NCBI GenBank assembly: GCA_964556785.1
Contig: CAZKXM010000033.1
Location: forward strand, 1-19,744
DNA from: CAG-1031 sp964556785
GTDB taxonomy: Bacteria; Bacteroidota; Bacteroidia; Bacteroidales; Muribaculaceae
DNA: 19,744 bases
Reading direction: 5' to 3'
The notes under the pieces were generated by a model that was given only the letters and a program-made list of their open reading frames with translations, made no database searches and was not told where the DNA came from. Below are positions 6,988-15,366 of the stretch, in pieces. Each line of letters begins with the position of its first letter. Within the stretch, counting starts at the first letter, position 1. The position numbers and the translations under genes are program-made.

Positions 6988-9801
6988 ATGGCCCGTTTCG
7001 ATATATCATCTCCCGAGGAGTACGATCCCGACATGTTTGACTTTAACGAAGACCCCGGAGCGACTGACCCGGTCGAGCCCCGCAGCGACGATGAGTCGCG
7101 TGAACGGCAGCCGTCTTCCGCACCGTCAAGGCCTTCTCGTCAGGAAGGGTCAGCTCCGCGTGCACCTCGCAAGAGTGCATCCAATCATCATTCCGGGCCA
7201 ACAGAGCCGAAGGTTTCGAAGGAGCGGCTGTCGTCAAACGGGCGTCAGAGAATTTCGCGCGAAGCTCGCCGGCGTCAGCGTAGTGGTGCCGGAGGGTTCA
7301 TGAAATTTCTCACCGATGCGAGAGTGCGCATTTTCTGTGGCATCGTGCTTGCGCTGGCAACCGTTTATCTGCTCGTTGTGAGCATTTCTTACTTCACTAA
7401 TGCTGTTCACGACCAGAGTGCGGTACTCTCGAACACTTTCGCAGCCCTTACATCGACCCCCGACAAGGTCACCAATGCCGGAGGTCCGCTGGGAGCGTGG
7501 ATTTCTGAGATGATCATTTCGCAATGGATGGGTGTGGCTGTGTTTATCCTGATCTTTTATGTCGGAATGCTCAGTCTGTCGTTGCTGAAAGTACGCAAGG
7601 TGAGATTCTGGCCGTTCACCATGCGCTGCTTCCTGACTACGATTGCGCTGTCGGTAGTGCTCGGTCTGGTGACATACGAAAGCTCATCGGCTATAGTGTG
7701 GGGCGGCCGTCACGGCCACCTGTTCAATGAAATGCTGGTCAATGTAACCGGCATCTGGGGTGCGGTGATAGTGTCGGTGCTCATGGTTGCGATGGTGGCG
7801 GTGCTGTTCTACAACAGTCTGAGCCGTGGCTATCGCAAAATCCGAGTGTTCCTTGCGCGGCGTCGTCAGCGTATGGAGCTTGAAAGGGCTGCTGCTGCCG
7901 AGGAGCGTCAGCGCAGGGCTGCCGAGGCCGAAGCAACCCGAGTCAATGATCAGCATGAGGAGGAAGAACTTCACGACCTTAACCGACAGACGCCTTCGGA
8001 TGCTGATCAGGCCGACGAGCATGCAGAGCCTGTTGAAATCACTGAAATCCCAACAGTGGTGCTTGACGACATACCTACGGTGAATGTCGACACACCGGCA
8101 GCAGAATCAGACGATGAAGAACCTGCTTTTCCTTTGACAGAACCTGATGATACAGAGGAAGAAAAGTTTGTGGCCCCTGCCGAACTCGAGCGCCCCGGCG
8201 AGATAAAAACGATAGGAGGCATGATTGTGGAAAGCCCCGAGATCGAGCAGGCCACCGAGGTGATCAACGATGCTCCTCCGGCAATCAACACCGAGCTCTA
8301 CGATCCAAGACTCGATCTGTCGCACTATAAAATGCCGCCGCTCGACTTGCTCAAGGAGCGCGAGCAGAAACAGGCTAACGTCGATGCCGAGGAGCAGGAG
8401 GAAAATCAGCAGCGCATCATAAAGACCCTGCGCGACTACGGCATCGAGATCTCGTCGATAAAGGCTACGGTCGGCCCAACTGTCACCCTCTATGAGATCG
8501 TGCCCGCCGAGGGTGTCAGAATCTCAAAGATAAAGAATCTCGAAGACGATATCGCCCTGAGCCTTTCGGCGCTGGGAATCCGCATTATCGCTCCGATTCC
8601 CGGCAAGGGAACGGTGGGTATCGAAGTGCCTAACAAAGACCCGCAGACGGTGTCGATCCGTTCTATCCTTGGGTCGAAGGTCTATCAGGAGAGCAAAATG
8701 GAGCTGCCGATGGCGATCGGTAGCACTATCTCAAATGAGGTTTTCATGGCCGATCTCACCAAGATGCCACACCTGCTTGTTGCCGGTGCCACTGGTATGG
8801 GTAAGTCGGTGGGCCTGAACGCTATCATTGCATCGCTGATCTACAAGCGCCATCCGGCCGAGCTGAAGTTTGTGCTGGTCGACCCGAAGATGGTTGAGTT
8901 CAGCATCTACGCCAAGATCGAACATCATTTCCTGGCCAAATTTCCGGGCGAGGAGGATGCCATTGTCACCGACACGTCGAAGGTGGTGATGACCCTCAAT
9001 TCGCTCTGTCTGGAGATGGACAACCGTTACAGCCTGCTGAAGATCGCAGGTTGCCGAAACATCAAGGAGTATAACCATAAGTTCACCCATCGTTCACTTA
9101 ATCCCGAAAAAGGTCACCGCTATCTACCTTACATTGTGGTGATTGTCGATGAGTTTGCCGACCTGCTCATGACGGCCGGCAAGGAGGTTGAGAAGCCGAT
9201 TGCCCGCATAGCCCAGATGGCGCGTGCCGTGGGTATCCACATGATTCTCGCCACTCAGCGTCCGTCGGCCAACATCATCACCGGCGTGATCAAGGCCAAT
9301 TTTCCGGGCCGCATTGCCTTCAGGGTGTTTCAGATGGTTGACTCGCGCACAATTCTCGACGCCCCGGGTGCCAACCAGCTCGTTGGAAAGGGCGATATGA
9401 TTTTCAGCAACAACGGTCGCAAGGACCGTGTGCAATGCGCATTTATCGACACCCCCGAGGTGGAGGCAATGTGTGATTTCATCTGCGAGCAGCCCGGTTA
9501 TGCCTCCGCCTACGAACTTCCGGAATATGTGCCCGAAAACACCGACGGTGGTGGAATGGCGGCGATAGGTGACCGCGATCCGCTTTTCGAGGATATTGCC
9601 CGCTACGTGGTGATGGGCGGCACAACGGCTTCAACATCGTCAGTGCAGCGCCGCTACAAGCTGGGTTATAACCGCGCCGGGCGCATAATGGACCAGCTTG
9701 AGGAGGCGGGTATTGTCGGCCCGTCGCAGGGTGGCAAGCCGCGTCAGGTGCTTGTCGAGTCGCTGCAGCTCGAGCGCATGCTTGAAAGCCTTGCCGAATA
9801 A
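6988..9801 (+). CDS. ftsK: FtsK/SpoIIIE-family DNA translocase
   Basis: The protein has 937 residues from the ATG at 6988. An upstream in-frame ATG at 6877 precedes the probable promoter and is rejected. Domains in order: an acidic/basic disordered front; four membrane helices near 112-134, 180-202, 213-232 and 255-275; a coiled, highly charged linker (ERAAAAEERQRRAAEAEA, then acidic to about residue 430); an alpha domain around GIEISSIKATVGPTVTLYEI; a RecA-like motor with Walker A GATGMGKS at 601-608 and Walker B VVIVDEFADLL with D721-E722; and a winged-helix gamma domain at about 864-935 (SSVQRRYKLGYNRAGRIMDQ). The family uses ATP to pump DNA at the division septum and activates XerCD resolution at dif; the gamma domain reads the orienting DNA motif (established knowledge). 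The length is at the upper end for the family because of the long linker. A lolA-like gene follows after 26 bp. Confidence 0.97.
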   Translation: MARFDISSPEEYDPDMFDFNEDPGATDPVEPRSDDESRERQPSSAPSRPSRQEGSAPRAPRKSASNHHSGPTEPKVSKERLSSNGRQRISREARRRQRSGAGGFMKFLTDARVRIFCGIVLALATVYLLVVSISYFTNAVHDQSAVLSNTFAALTSTPDKVTNAGGPLGAWISEMIISQWMGVAVFILIFYVGMLSLSLLKVRKVRFWPFTMRCFLTTIALSVVLGLVTYESSSAIVWGGRHGHLFNEMLVNVTGIWGAVIVSVLMVAMVAVLFYNSLSRGYRKIRVFLARRRQRMELERAAAAEERQRRAAEAEATRVNDQHEEEELHDLNRQTPSDADQADEHAEPVEITEIPTVVLDDIPTVNVDTPAAESDDEEPAFPLTEPDDTEEEKFVAPAELERPGEIKTIGGMIVESPEIEQATEVINDAPPAINTELYDPRLDLSHYKMPPLDLLKEREQKQANVDAEEQEENQQRIIKTLRDYGIEISSIKATVGPTVTLYEIVPAEGVRISKIKNLEDDIALSLSALGIRIIAPIPGKGTVGIEVPNKDPQTVSIRSILGSKVYQESKMELPMAIGSTISNEVFMADLTKMPHLLVAGATGMGKSVGLNAIIASLIYKRHPAELKFVLVDPKMVEFSIYAKIEHHFLAKFPGEEDAIVTDTSKVVMTLNSLCLEMDNRYSLLKIAGCRNIKEYNHKFTHRSLNPEKGHRYLPYIVVIVDEFADLLMTAGKEVEKPIARIAQMARAVGIHMILATQRPSANIITGVIKANFPGRIAFRVFQMVDSRTILDAPGANQLVGKGDMIFSNNGRKDRVQCAFIDTPEVEAMCDFICEQPGYASAYELPEYVPENTDGGGMAAIGDRDPLFEDIARYVVMGGTTASTSSVQRRYKLGYNRAGRIMDQLEEAGIVGPSQGGKPRQVLVESLQLERMLESLAE

Positions 9802-9827
9802 CCTCATCAACTAATCCCGACTGTCAA

Positions 9828-10433
9828 ATGAAACGCCTTTTATTTTTATTGTCGATCCTGCTCCCGGTAAGCCTTTTCGCCGCTGAGAGCGCCGAAAGCA
9901 TGCTCAATCGTGCGGCGGATAAAATCCGCACTTCGAAGTCGATCAGTGCGTCATTTTCGGTCTCATCAACCGATGGCAATGCCTCAGGGACGATTACCCT
10001 CGCCGGCGACAAATTCGTCATGAAATCGCCGCAGATGTCGGTGTGGTATAACGGACGGACGCAGTGGACCTACGTCAAGCAGGCGGGAGAAGTCAATATA
10101 ACCGAACCCACACCGTCCGAGCTGCAGCAGATCAATCCGTTTGCAATCATCAATGGCTTCAGGCAGAACTATAAAGCTAAGGTGACATCGCGCTCAACGG
10201 CGCAGACCGTGCTCACCCTCACGGCAAACGCACCCAAGGCTGAGATCAGGAAAGTTGTGCTCACCCTCTCAAACTCGACCCTTTTCCCATCTAAAATCGT
10301 TATGAGCATGGCCGGCGGAAAGAGCGTCACAATTTCGGTAAGCAACGTAAAGACAGGTGGCACCCTGTCGCAATCTGTCTTCACGTTCAACCCCAAGAGC
10401 CTTCCCGGAGTGGAGGTGGTAGATCTACGTTAA
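9828..10433 (+). CDS. LolA-like outer-membrane lipoprotein carrier
   Basis: The protein has 201 residues and starts with a classical signal peptide (MKRLLFLLSILLPVSLFAA, cleavage after about residue 18-19), so it is periplasmic. The mature part has the LolA layout: an amphipathic N-terminal helix (AESMLNRAADKIRTSKSI), then antiparallel strands with SGTITLAGDKFVMKSP, the aromatic MSVWYNGRTQWTY near residues 70-82, and the loop around INPFAIINGF. LolA proteins shuttle lipoproteins from the LolCDE complex across the periplasm to the outer membrane. This is the divergent Bacteroidota form, called from overall layout rather than from catalytic residues. It lies 26 bp after ftsK with no visible promoter between them, so it is probably co-transcribed. 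It may serve the surface lipoprotein encoded later in this window, but that is only inference. A general lipid-binding role cannot be excluded. Confidence 0.85.
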   Translation: MKRLLFLLSILLPVSLFAAESAESMLNRAADKIRTSKSISASFSVSSTDGNASGTITLAGDKFVMKSPQMSVWYNGRTQWTYVKQAGEVNITEPTPSELQQINPFAIINGFRQNYKAKVTSRSTAQTVLTLTANAPKAEIRKVVLTLSNSTLFPSKIVMSMAGGKSVTISVSNVKTGGTLSQSVFTFNPKSLPGVEVVDLR

Positions 10434-10469
10434 TTCATTTCAACTCAGAATATAAAAACACCAATAGTT

Positions 10470-11417
10470 ATGGAAACACTTAAGACCAAATGCCTTATCA
10501 TCGGTTCGGGACCTGCCGGATTCACCTCGGCTATCTACGCGTCGCGAGCCAATCTCAATCCCGTGCTTTTCGAGGGTCACCAGCCCGGCGGACAGCTCAC
10601 AACCACAACCGAAGTTGAAAACTTTCCCGGTTATCCTGAAGGAATCAACGGTTTCGACCTTATGGAAGATCTGCGCCGTCAGGCACGTCGCTTCGGCGCC
10701 GACATCCGCGCAGGTCTGATCACCAAAGTTGATTTCTCACAGCGCCCGTTCAAGGTCACTACCGATGCAGGTGTTGAGGTTGAGGCCGACACCGTGATCA
10801 TTTCAACAGGTGCGAGCGCAAAATATCTCGGTCTGGAAGATGAGCAGAAGTATAGCGGACTCGGCGTGTCGGCATGTGCCACATGCGACGGTTTCTTCTA
10901 CCGCAAGAAACGTGTGGCTGTTGTTGGCGGCGGCGACACCGCATGTGAGGAAGCTATGTATCTCTCCAATCTGGCTTCAGATGTGTTCCTGATTGTGCGC
11001 AAGGATTATCTGCGTGCTTCGAAGGTTATGCAGCAGCGTGTGCTCGGCAACCCGAAGATCAAGGTGCTTTTCAACACCGTGACCGAAGGTCTCTATGGGG
11101 CTGAAACCCTTGAGGGAGCGCACCTGGTTGAGCGCGGAGGCACCGAGATGGAGCAGCACTACGATCTGCCTATCGACGGTTTCTTCCTTGCCATCGGCCA
11201 CCAGCCCAACACCAAGGTGTTTGAAGGTCAGATTGACCGCGACGAAACCGGCTATATCAAGACCTATAACGGCACCACCGCAACCAATGTGCCCGGAGTG
11301 TTTGCCGCAGGCGACGTGGCCGATACCCGTTACCGTCAGGCTATCACGGCAGCCGGCAGCGGATGTAAGGCCGCTCTCGATGTGGAGCGCTTCCTTATGG
11401 AAGAAGTAACTGCATAA
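10470..11417 (+). CDS. trxB: Thioredoxin-disulfide reductase
   Basis: The protein has 315 residues, the normal family length. An FAD-binding GSGPAGFTSAIYASRA lies near the N terminus. The redox-active pair is C136-A-T-C139 in SACATCDGFFYRKK, the NADPH-binding site is VVGGGDTACEEAMYLS, and the C-terminal FAD contact is GVFAAGDVADTRYRQA. This is the low-molecular-weight bacterial type, which passes electrons from NADPH through FAD to thioredoxin in the cytoplasm. It follows the lolA-like gene after 36 bp in the same direction. No TAnnTTTG element is visible in that gap, so it may be the last gene of an ftsK-lolA-trxB transcript. Its stop overlaps the end of the convergent acetyltransferase gene by 23 bp. 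Confidence 0.97.
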   Translation: METLKTKCLIIGSGPAGFTSAIYASRANLNPVLFEGHQPGGQLTTTTEVENFPGYPEGINGFDLMEDLRRQARRFGADIRAGLITKVDFSQRPFKVTTDAGVEVEADTVIISTGASAKYLGLEDEQKYSGLGVSACATCDGFFYRKKRVAVVGGGDTACEEAMYLSNLASDVFLIVRKDYLRASKVMQQRVLGNPKIKVLFNTVTEGLYGAETLEGAHLVERGGTEMEQHYDLPIDGFFLAIGHQPNTKVFEGQIDRDETGYIKTYNGTTATNVPGVFAAGDVADTRYRQAITAAGSGCKAALDVERFLMEEVTA

Positions 11418-11916
11418 AAAACACGTCAAGATACGCGTTCCGGCGTCTCAGCCACGAACGCAGGCGCCCGGTGACGGAGTAGCCTGCCGTGGCAAAGAGG
11501 CGCCGGCTCGCTATGTTGTCTTCGGCAACCTGACACCACAGCTGGTGCAGCCCGAGACGGCGCCGAGCATAGTCGGCCGTGAGCTGCAGCGCCTCGACTG
11601 CGTAGCCACGGCCACGGCTTTCGCAGTCAATGATTATGCCTATGCCGCAGCGGTTGTTGAGCGGATCATAGCCAAACAGATCAACGGCTCCGACCGGCTT
11701 TTCGGTCTCGATTTCAACGGCCACGAGCCGCAGCTGGCGCTCGGTGACGATATCGCCGCTGTAGCTCATCACGTAGTCTTTGAGCTGCTGCCGCGACATG
11801 GGCGCGAGCGTTGAGCCGCTGTCCCACGCATCGGTGTCATTCTCCCATGTGTAGAATGCGTCAAGATCGCCCGGCTCGGGAGCGCGCAGGGCAATGCGCT
11901 GACCGCGGAGCATCAT
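11395..11916 (-). CDS. GNAT-family N-acetyltransferase (RimJ/RimL-like)
   Basis: The protein has 173 residues and covers a whole GNAT domain. It opens with LRGQRIALRAPEPGDLDAFYTW, the usual first strand and helix of the RimJ/RimL branch. Motif A follows as GIGIIIDCESRGRGYAVEAL, where R101-G-R-G-Y-A106 is the acetyl-CoA pyrophosphate loop. The helix of motif B is VAEDNIASRRLFATAGYSVTG. These enzymes move an acetyl group from acetyl-CoA to an amine: a protein N terminus, polyamine, antibiotic or metabolite. The substrate cannot be read from the sequence. The start codon overlaps the recR stop as ATGA (11913-11916), so translation is almost certainly coupled to recR. A second ATG immediately follows the first. 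The C terminus (DVFFMQLLLP) overlaps the end of trxB in antisense. Confidence 0.9.
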   Translation of the reverse strand: MMLRGQRIALRAPEPGDLDAFYTWENDTDAWDSGSTLAPMSRQQLKDYVMSYSGDIVTERQLRLVAVEIETEKPVGAVDLFGYDPLNNRCGIGIIIDCESRGRGYAVEALQLTADYARRRLGLHQLWCQVAEDNIASRRLFATAGYSVTGRLRSWLRRRNAYLDVFFMQLLLP

Positions 11917-12548
11917 TTGTTTCTGAAACTTTCTGTGAAAAGGGTGCGGTTGAGAAGCGAGCGCCCCAGCGTAACCTCGTCGGTATATTCGATTTCGTTG
12001 CCAACCGACACCCCGCGGGCAAGTTCGGTGATCTTAAGGTCGGGAAAACGCGAGAGGAGCCTGAAGATGTAGAAGTTAGTCGTTTCGCCCTCCATGGTGG
12101 CGCTAAGAGCGAGGATCACCTCCTTCACGTTCTCCTTCTCAACACGTTCAACCAGCGATGCAATCTCAAGCTTGTCGGGCCCGATGCCGTCCATGGGTGA
12201 GATAACGCCGCCGAGCACATGGTAAAGGCCACGATACTGCTCGGTGTTTTCAAAGCTCATCACGTCTTTCACGCTCTCCACAACGCAAACCGTCGATGTG
12301 TCGCGGCGTGTGTCGGCGCAGATAGGGCAGAGGTCGGTCTCCGAGATGTTGTGACACCGGTTGCAGTAACGGATGTTGCGCCGCATTGCAATCAGGGCCT
12401 CACCGAGTCCCACAGCCTCGCGCTCGTCGGCCCGCAGCATGTGGAGCGCCAGACGCAGCGCTGTTTTGCGGCCTATGCCGGGCAGCCGCGAGAGCTCGGT
12501 CACGGCGTTTTCGAGAAGGGTGGATTGAAATTCGCGCTCCGTTGTCAT
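11913..12548 (-). CDS. recR: Recombination mediator protein RecR
   Basis: The protein has 211 residues, close to the family norm of about 200. A helix-hairpin-helix (RLPGIGRKTALRLALHML) near residues 21-38 is the DNA-binding front. Four cysteines, C62-x2-C65 and C74-x2-C77 in YCNRCHNISETDLCPIC, bind zinc. A Toprim domain follows, with VCVVESVKDVMSFE near 87-100 and the conserved YHVLGGVISPMDGIGP near 109-124. The end has the expected LARGVSVGNEIEYTDEVTLG. RecR acts with RecO (and RecF) to load RecA on single-stranded DNA coated with SSB during gap repair (established knowledge). A convincing promoter lies 55-86 bp upstream. It is the first gene of a two-gene unit with the acetyltransferase. 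Confidence 0.97.
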   Translation of the reverse strand: MTTEREFQSTLLENAVTELSRLPGIGRKTALRLALHMLRADEREAVGLGEALIAMRRNIRYCNRCHNISETDLCPICADTRRDTSTVCVVESVKDVMSFENTEQYRGLYHVLGGVISPMDGIGPDKLEIASLVERVEKENVKEVILALSATMEGETTNFYIFRLLSRFPDLKITELARGVSVGNEIEYTDEVTLGRSLLNRTLFTESFRNK

Positions 12549-12602
12549 GAGGATCAGTGAACTTATTTTTTAGGGTGAAAGGGCAGTGTGCCTTCCTCAC
12601 TG

Positions 12603-12634
12603 CAAAGGTAGCAATCTTAGCTGAACCGGTCAAG
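12603..12634 (-). promoter_or_regulatory. Promoter of recR and the acetyltransferase
   Basis: Read on the minus strand, CTTG (12634-12631), a 20-nt spacer and TACCTTTG (12610-12603) fit the Bacteroidota sigma-factor consensus TTTG / TAnnTTTG with one mismatch in the -33 box. Initiation would fall near 12596, leaving a leader of about 48 nt before the recR ATG. It sits right after the esterase stop codon. Confidence 0.65.
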
Positions 12635-12640
12635 ATATTC

Positions 12641-13492
12641 TCAACCGGCAAATGCAGCCGACACGAATTGCAGCAGCGGCATCATTCCAGTTATCCAGTA
12701 GTAGAACCCGTGCACACCCGAGCGCATGCGGAAGTTCACCGGGATGCCGCGCGATTTCATTGCGAGGAAAAAATCGATGTTGCCTTCGTAGAAATAGTCG
12801 TTGTCGCCGCAGTCGGCATACCATCTGACTGTTTTGAGGGCCTCAACGCCGGCATCGTCGGCCTCGGTGACCCTTAGCGTCGGATTGTTGGCAATGAGCG
12901 AGTCGCCGTAAGCCTTGTCGGTTTTTGCCATCTTGCTCTGCTCGGGCTTGCCGAGAATGCCGCTCAAGCTTGCTGCGGCGATGAACATGTCGGGATGCTT
13001 CTGGGCATAGGCCACCGCGGCCTCTCCGGCCATCGACGCGCCTGCAACGGCTCGATGCTCCCTATTGGCGATGGTGCGGAATGTCGAGTCGACCAGCGGA
13101 ACGAGTTCCTCGAAGAAATATCGTTCATAGTCCCAGCCGTCCACCGAAAAGAATCCAAGCCGCGGGCCGAGATTATGCTCGTTGGTTCCGCGCGCGTCAG
13201 GCATCACCACAATCATGTCGGTGATCATCTGCGAGCGGATGCCGTCGTTGAGAATCTCGCGCAGCTGGCCTGTAGTGACCCACGTCTCGTCAGTGCTCCC
13301 CGCGGGGTGAAACAGATAGACCACCGGATAGCGCTTAGCGGGATTATCTTCATAGCCGCGCGGCAGATAAACCGTGAAACTTTTCTCAGCATCGAGCACA
13401 CTGCTCTTCAAAATATATTTCCTGACGCTGCCGCCGGGAATGTCACGGCCGAATGAGGCCGGAATCAGAGAGTTTGAAATAATTGTAGCCAT
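12641..13492 (-). CDS. Esterase D/feruloyl-esterase-like alpha/beta hydrolase
   Basis: The protein has 283 residues from the ATG at 13492. A further in-frame start at 13522 would only add an unconvincing MTRGPAFRYH. The fold signature is that of the putative esterase family (PF00756-like): SFTVYLPRGYEDNPAKRYPV, then YLFHPAGSTDETW as the oxyanion region, MIVVMPDARGTNEHN, and the nucleophile elbow GASMAG with S153. The probable acid is D232 in DCGDNDYFYEG, and the base is H261 in SGVHGFYYW. The elbow is unusual: the family normally has G-x-S-x-G-G, but here the fifth position is Ala. No signal peptide is evident, so it probably acts in the cytoplasm. Such enzymes cleave esters of sugars, acyl-thiols or phenolics; the substrate is not predictable here. 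It is divergent from the aspT-like gene across 114 bp. Confidence 0.87.
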   Translation of the reverse strand: MATIISNSLIPASFGRDIPGGSVRKYILKSSVLDAEKSFTVYLPRGYEDNPAKRYPVVYLFHPAGSTDETWVTTGQLREILNDGIRSQMITDMIVVMPDARGTNEHNLGPRLGFFSVDGWDYERYFFEELVPLVDSTFRTIANREHRAVAGASMAGEAAVAYAQKHPDMFIAAASLSGILGKPEQSKMAKTDKAYGDSLIANNPTLRVTEADDAGVEALKTVRWYADCGDNDYFYEGNIDFFLAMKSRGIPVNFRMRSGVHGFYYWITGMMPLLQFVSAAFAG

Positions 13493-13570
13493 ATGATATC
13501 TAAACGCGGGCCCACGCGTCAATGTTTACCGCAACTGAAGGCGAACCAACTGCGTCGATGAAATGTTATA

Positions 13571-13587
13571 AAGTTAAAAATTAACTT
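13571..13587. promoter_or_regulatory. Perfect 7-bp inverted repeat in the leader of the aspT-like gene
   Basis: AAGTTAA, three A, TTAACTT is a perfect palindrome ending 19 bp before the transporter ATG, in the 114-bp gap between divergent genes. It is the right size for a dimeric regulator operator. The AT content makes chance occurrence quite possible, and no TAnnTTTG element is obvious in this gap. The rest of 13493-13606 shows nothing recognisable. Confidence 0.3.
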
Positions 13588-13606
13588 AAATTCATCACAA
13601 AGCATT

Positions 13607-15304
13607 ATGTGGCTCGTCAATTGGTTTCGTGAGGCTCCGGCACTTGCCGTGTTTCTCACAATCGGTCTCGGCTTTCTGCTCGGCCGGATAAAATACAAAG
13701 GATTTTCGCTCGGAACTGTTACCTCAGTGCTCATTGTCGGTGTGCTCGTCGGTCAGATGGATGTCAACGTCGGAGGACCGCTAAAAACGGTTTCGTTCAT
13801 GCTCTTCCTGTTCTGCATCGGTTACAGTGTAGGCCCTCAGTTCTTCCGCTCGTTAAAGGGAGATGGCCTGAAAGAGGTGGGGTTCGCTGTTGTGATGTGT
13901 ATTCTTATTCTTGGCGCTTCGTGGGCTGTGGCAGTGTGGATGGGTCTCGACCCGGGCCAGGCTGCCGGTATGATGGCCGGTGCTTCGACCGCCTCCCCGG
14001 TTGTGGGAGCGGCTGAAGACACAATCTCGAATCTCGGAGCCTCGGCCGACTCGACGAAGGCGATGCTCGACGCGATTCCGGTTTGTTACGCAATGACGTA
14101 TGTTTTCGGAACCATCGGAGCCGTCTGGCTTATCGGTTACGTAGGTCCGGCCATGATGGGTGGACTCGACAAGGTGAAAAAGCTCACACGTCGCTATGAG
14201 GAGGAACACTCATCATCGGCTATCAGCGACAACCCTGCATTTTTCAACGCTGCGCGTCCGGTGGCTTTCCGCGCGTTTGTGGTTGACGGCCCAGGCGTGA
14301 CGGAGCCGGTGACAGCAGGCGAGATCCTCAGGCATTTCAGTGGCGAGGGGCGCCGATTGCAGGTTGAGCGCCTCAAGCGTACCGACGGTTCGGTCGTTGC
14401 GGCCGACGAATCGGTGACAGTCAACCCCGGTGACACGATCGTTCTTTCTGGTCGCCGCGAATTTATTGTGGGCGATATGTCATGGCTCGGTCATGAAGTT
14501 GCCGATGTGGAGCTGCTCACGTTTCCTGTGGAGGATGTGCCGGTCACTGTGTCGCGTCACACTAAGCCGATGCGCATAGCCGACATGATGGCTCAGGACT
14601 GGATGCATGGTGTTGATCTGAAGACACTCCGTCGCGATGACAAGCTGGTTCCTCAGGGCCCCGACGTGATGGTGAAACCGGGCGACATTCTAGAACTTGT
14701 CGGTCATAAGAAAGACATAAGCCGCGCTGCCGACAAGCTCGGTTATGCCGATGTGCCTTCGCTTGCAACCGACTTTGTTTTCGTTGGTCTGGGTGTGTTG
14801 CTCGGCGGCTTGCTCGGCATGATAGCATTTAAGTTCGGCAGCGTTTCAGTTAGTCTTGGAACGAGCGGCGGAGCCCTGATATCAGGCCTGCTGCTGGGAT
14901 GGCTCAGGTCGCGTCGCCCGGTCTACGGCGCAATTCCCAAGGCATCGCTGTGGGTGTTCAACAACCTGGGCCTGAACATGTATATCGCCGTTATCGGCAT
15001 CGCTTCCGGGCCATCGTTCGTGAGTTCGTTTGAGGCTGTCGGTCCCAAGATTTTCCTTGCCGGTCTGATAGTCACGGTGGTGCCCTTGTTTATCGGCCTG
15101 ATTCTCGCCTACAAGGTGTTCAAATTCCATCCCGCCATTGCGCTTGGATGCTGTGCCGGCGCGCGCAAAACCACAGCCGGCCTCGGCGCCATTCAGGAGC
15201 GCCTGGGCAGCACGGTTCCGGCCATCGGCTACACCATCACCTATGCCGTTTCAAACACATTGCTGATCATTTTCGGCATTGTGCTGGTGATGCTGATAGC
15301 CTGA
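13607..15304 (+). CDS. AspT/YidE-family transporter with two RCK_C domains
   Basis: The protein has 565 residues, the usual family length. The layout is symmetric: a membrane half at about 10-190, two cytosolic TrkA-C/RCK_C domains at about 222-290 and 310-375 (TVNPGDTIVLSGRREFIV and MVKPGDILELVGHKKDI), and a second membrane half from about 386. Each membrane half carries the re-entrant motif of the family, AGMMAGASTASPVVGAAEDT in the first and GCCAGARKTTAGLGAIQERL in the second, followed by PAIGYTITYAVSNTLL. AspT exchanges aspartate for alanine, and relatives handle other C4 acids. No aspartate decarboxylase lies next to this gene, so the substrate stays open. It is transcribed alone, convergent with the dehydrogenase gene 28 bp downstream; a possible terminator hairpin overlaps that junction. 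Confidence 0.92.
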   Translation: MWLVNWFREAPALAVFLTIGLGFLLGRIKYKGFSLGTVTSVLIVGVLVGQMDVNVGGPLKTVSFMLFLFCIGYSVGPQFFRSLKGDGLKEVGFAVVMCILILGASWAVAVWMGLDPGQAAGMMAGASTASPVVGAAEDTISNLGASADSTKAMLDAIPVCYAMTYVFGTIGAVWLIGYVGPAMMGGLDKVKKLTRRYEEEHSSSAISDNPAFFNAARPVAFRAFVVDGPGVTEPVTAGEILRHFSGEGRRLQVERLKRTDGSVVAADESVTVNPGDTIVLSGRREFIVGDMSWLGHEVADVELLTFPVEDVPVTVSRHTKPMRIADMMAQDWMHGVDLKTLRRDDKLVPQGPDVMVKPGDILELVGHKKDISRAADKLGYADVPSLATDFVFVGLGVLLGGLLGMIAFKFGSVSVSLGTSGGALISGLLLGWLRSRRPVYGAIPKASLWVFNNLGLNMYIAVIGIASGPSFVSSFEAVGPKIFLAGLIVTVVPLFIGLILAYKVFKFHPAIALGCCAGARKTTAGLGAIQERLGSTVPAIGYTITYAVSNTLLIIFGIVLVMLIA

Positions 15305-15327
15305 CGGAGGAAATTCTGAAAGATTTG

Positions 15328-15366
15328 ACAGGTCAGTGGCGAACAATGACAGAGCCGCTGGCCTGT
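15328..15366 (+). terminator. Possible terminator hairpin of the aspT-like gene
   Basis: ACAGGTCAGTGGC (15328-15340) can pair with GCCGCTGGCCTGT (15354-15366) across a 13-nt loop. The two imperfect positions are G-U wobbles in plus-strand RNA but A-C mismatches in minus-strand RNA, so it favours the transporter transcript. A proper U-tract is missing (TGTGTTG follows). It lies inside the 3' end of the dehydrogenase gene. Confidence 0.35.

Noticed and set aside
12624..12648. AACCGG repeated on both sides of the esterase stop
   Set aside because: The arms are only 5-6 bp with a 13-nt loop and no U-run; too weak to call a terminator.
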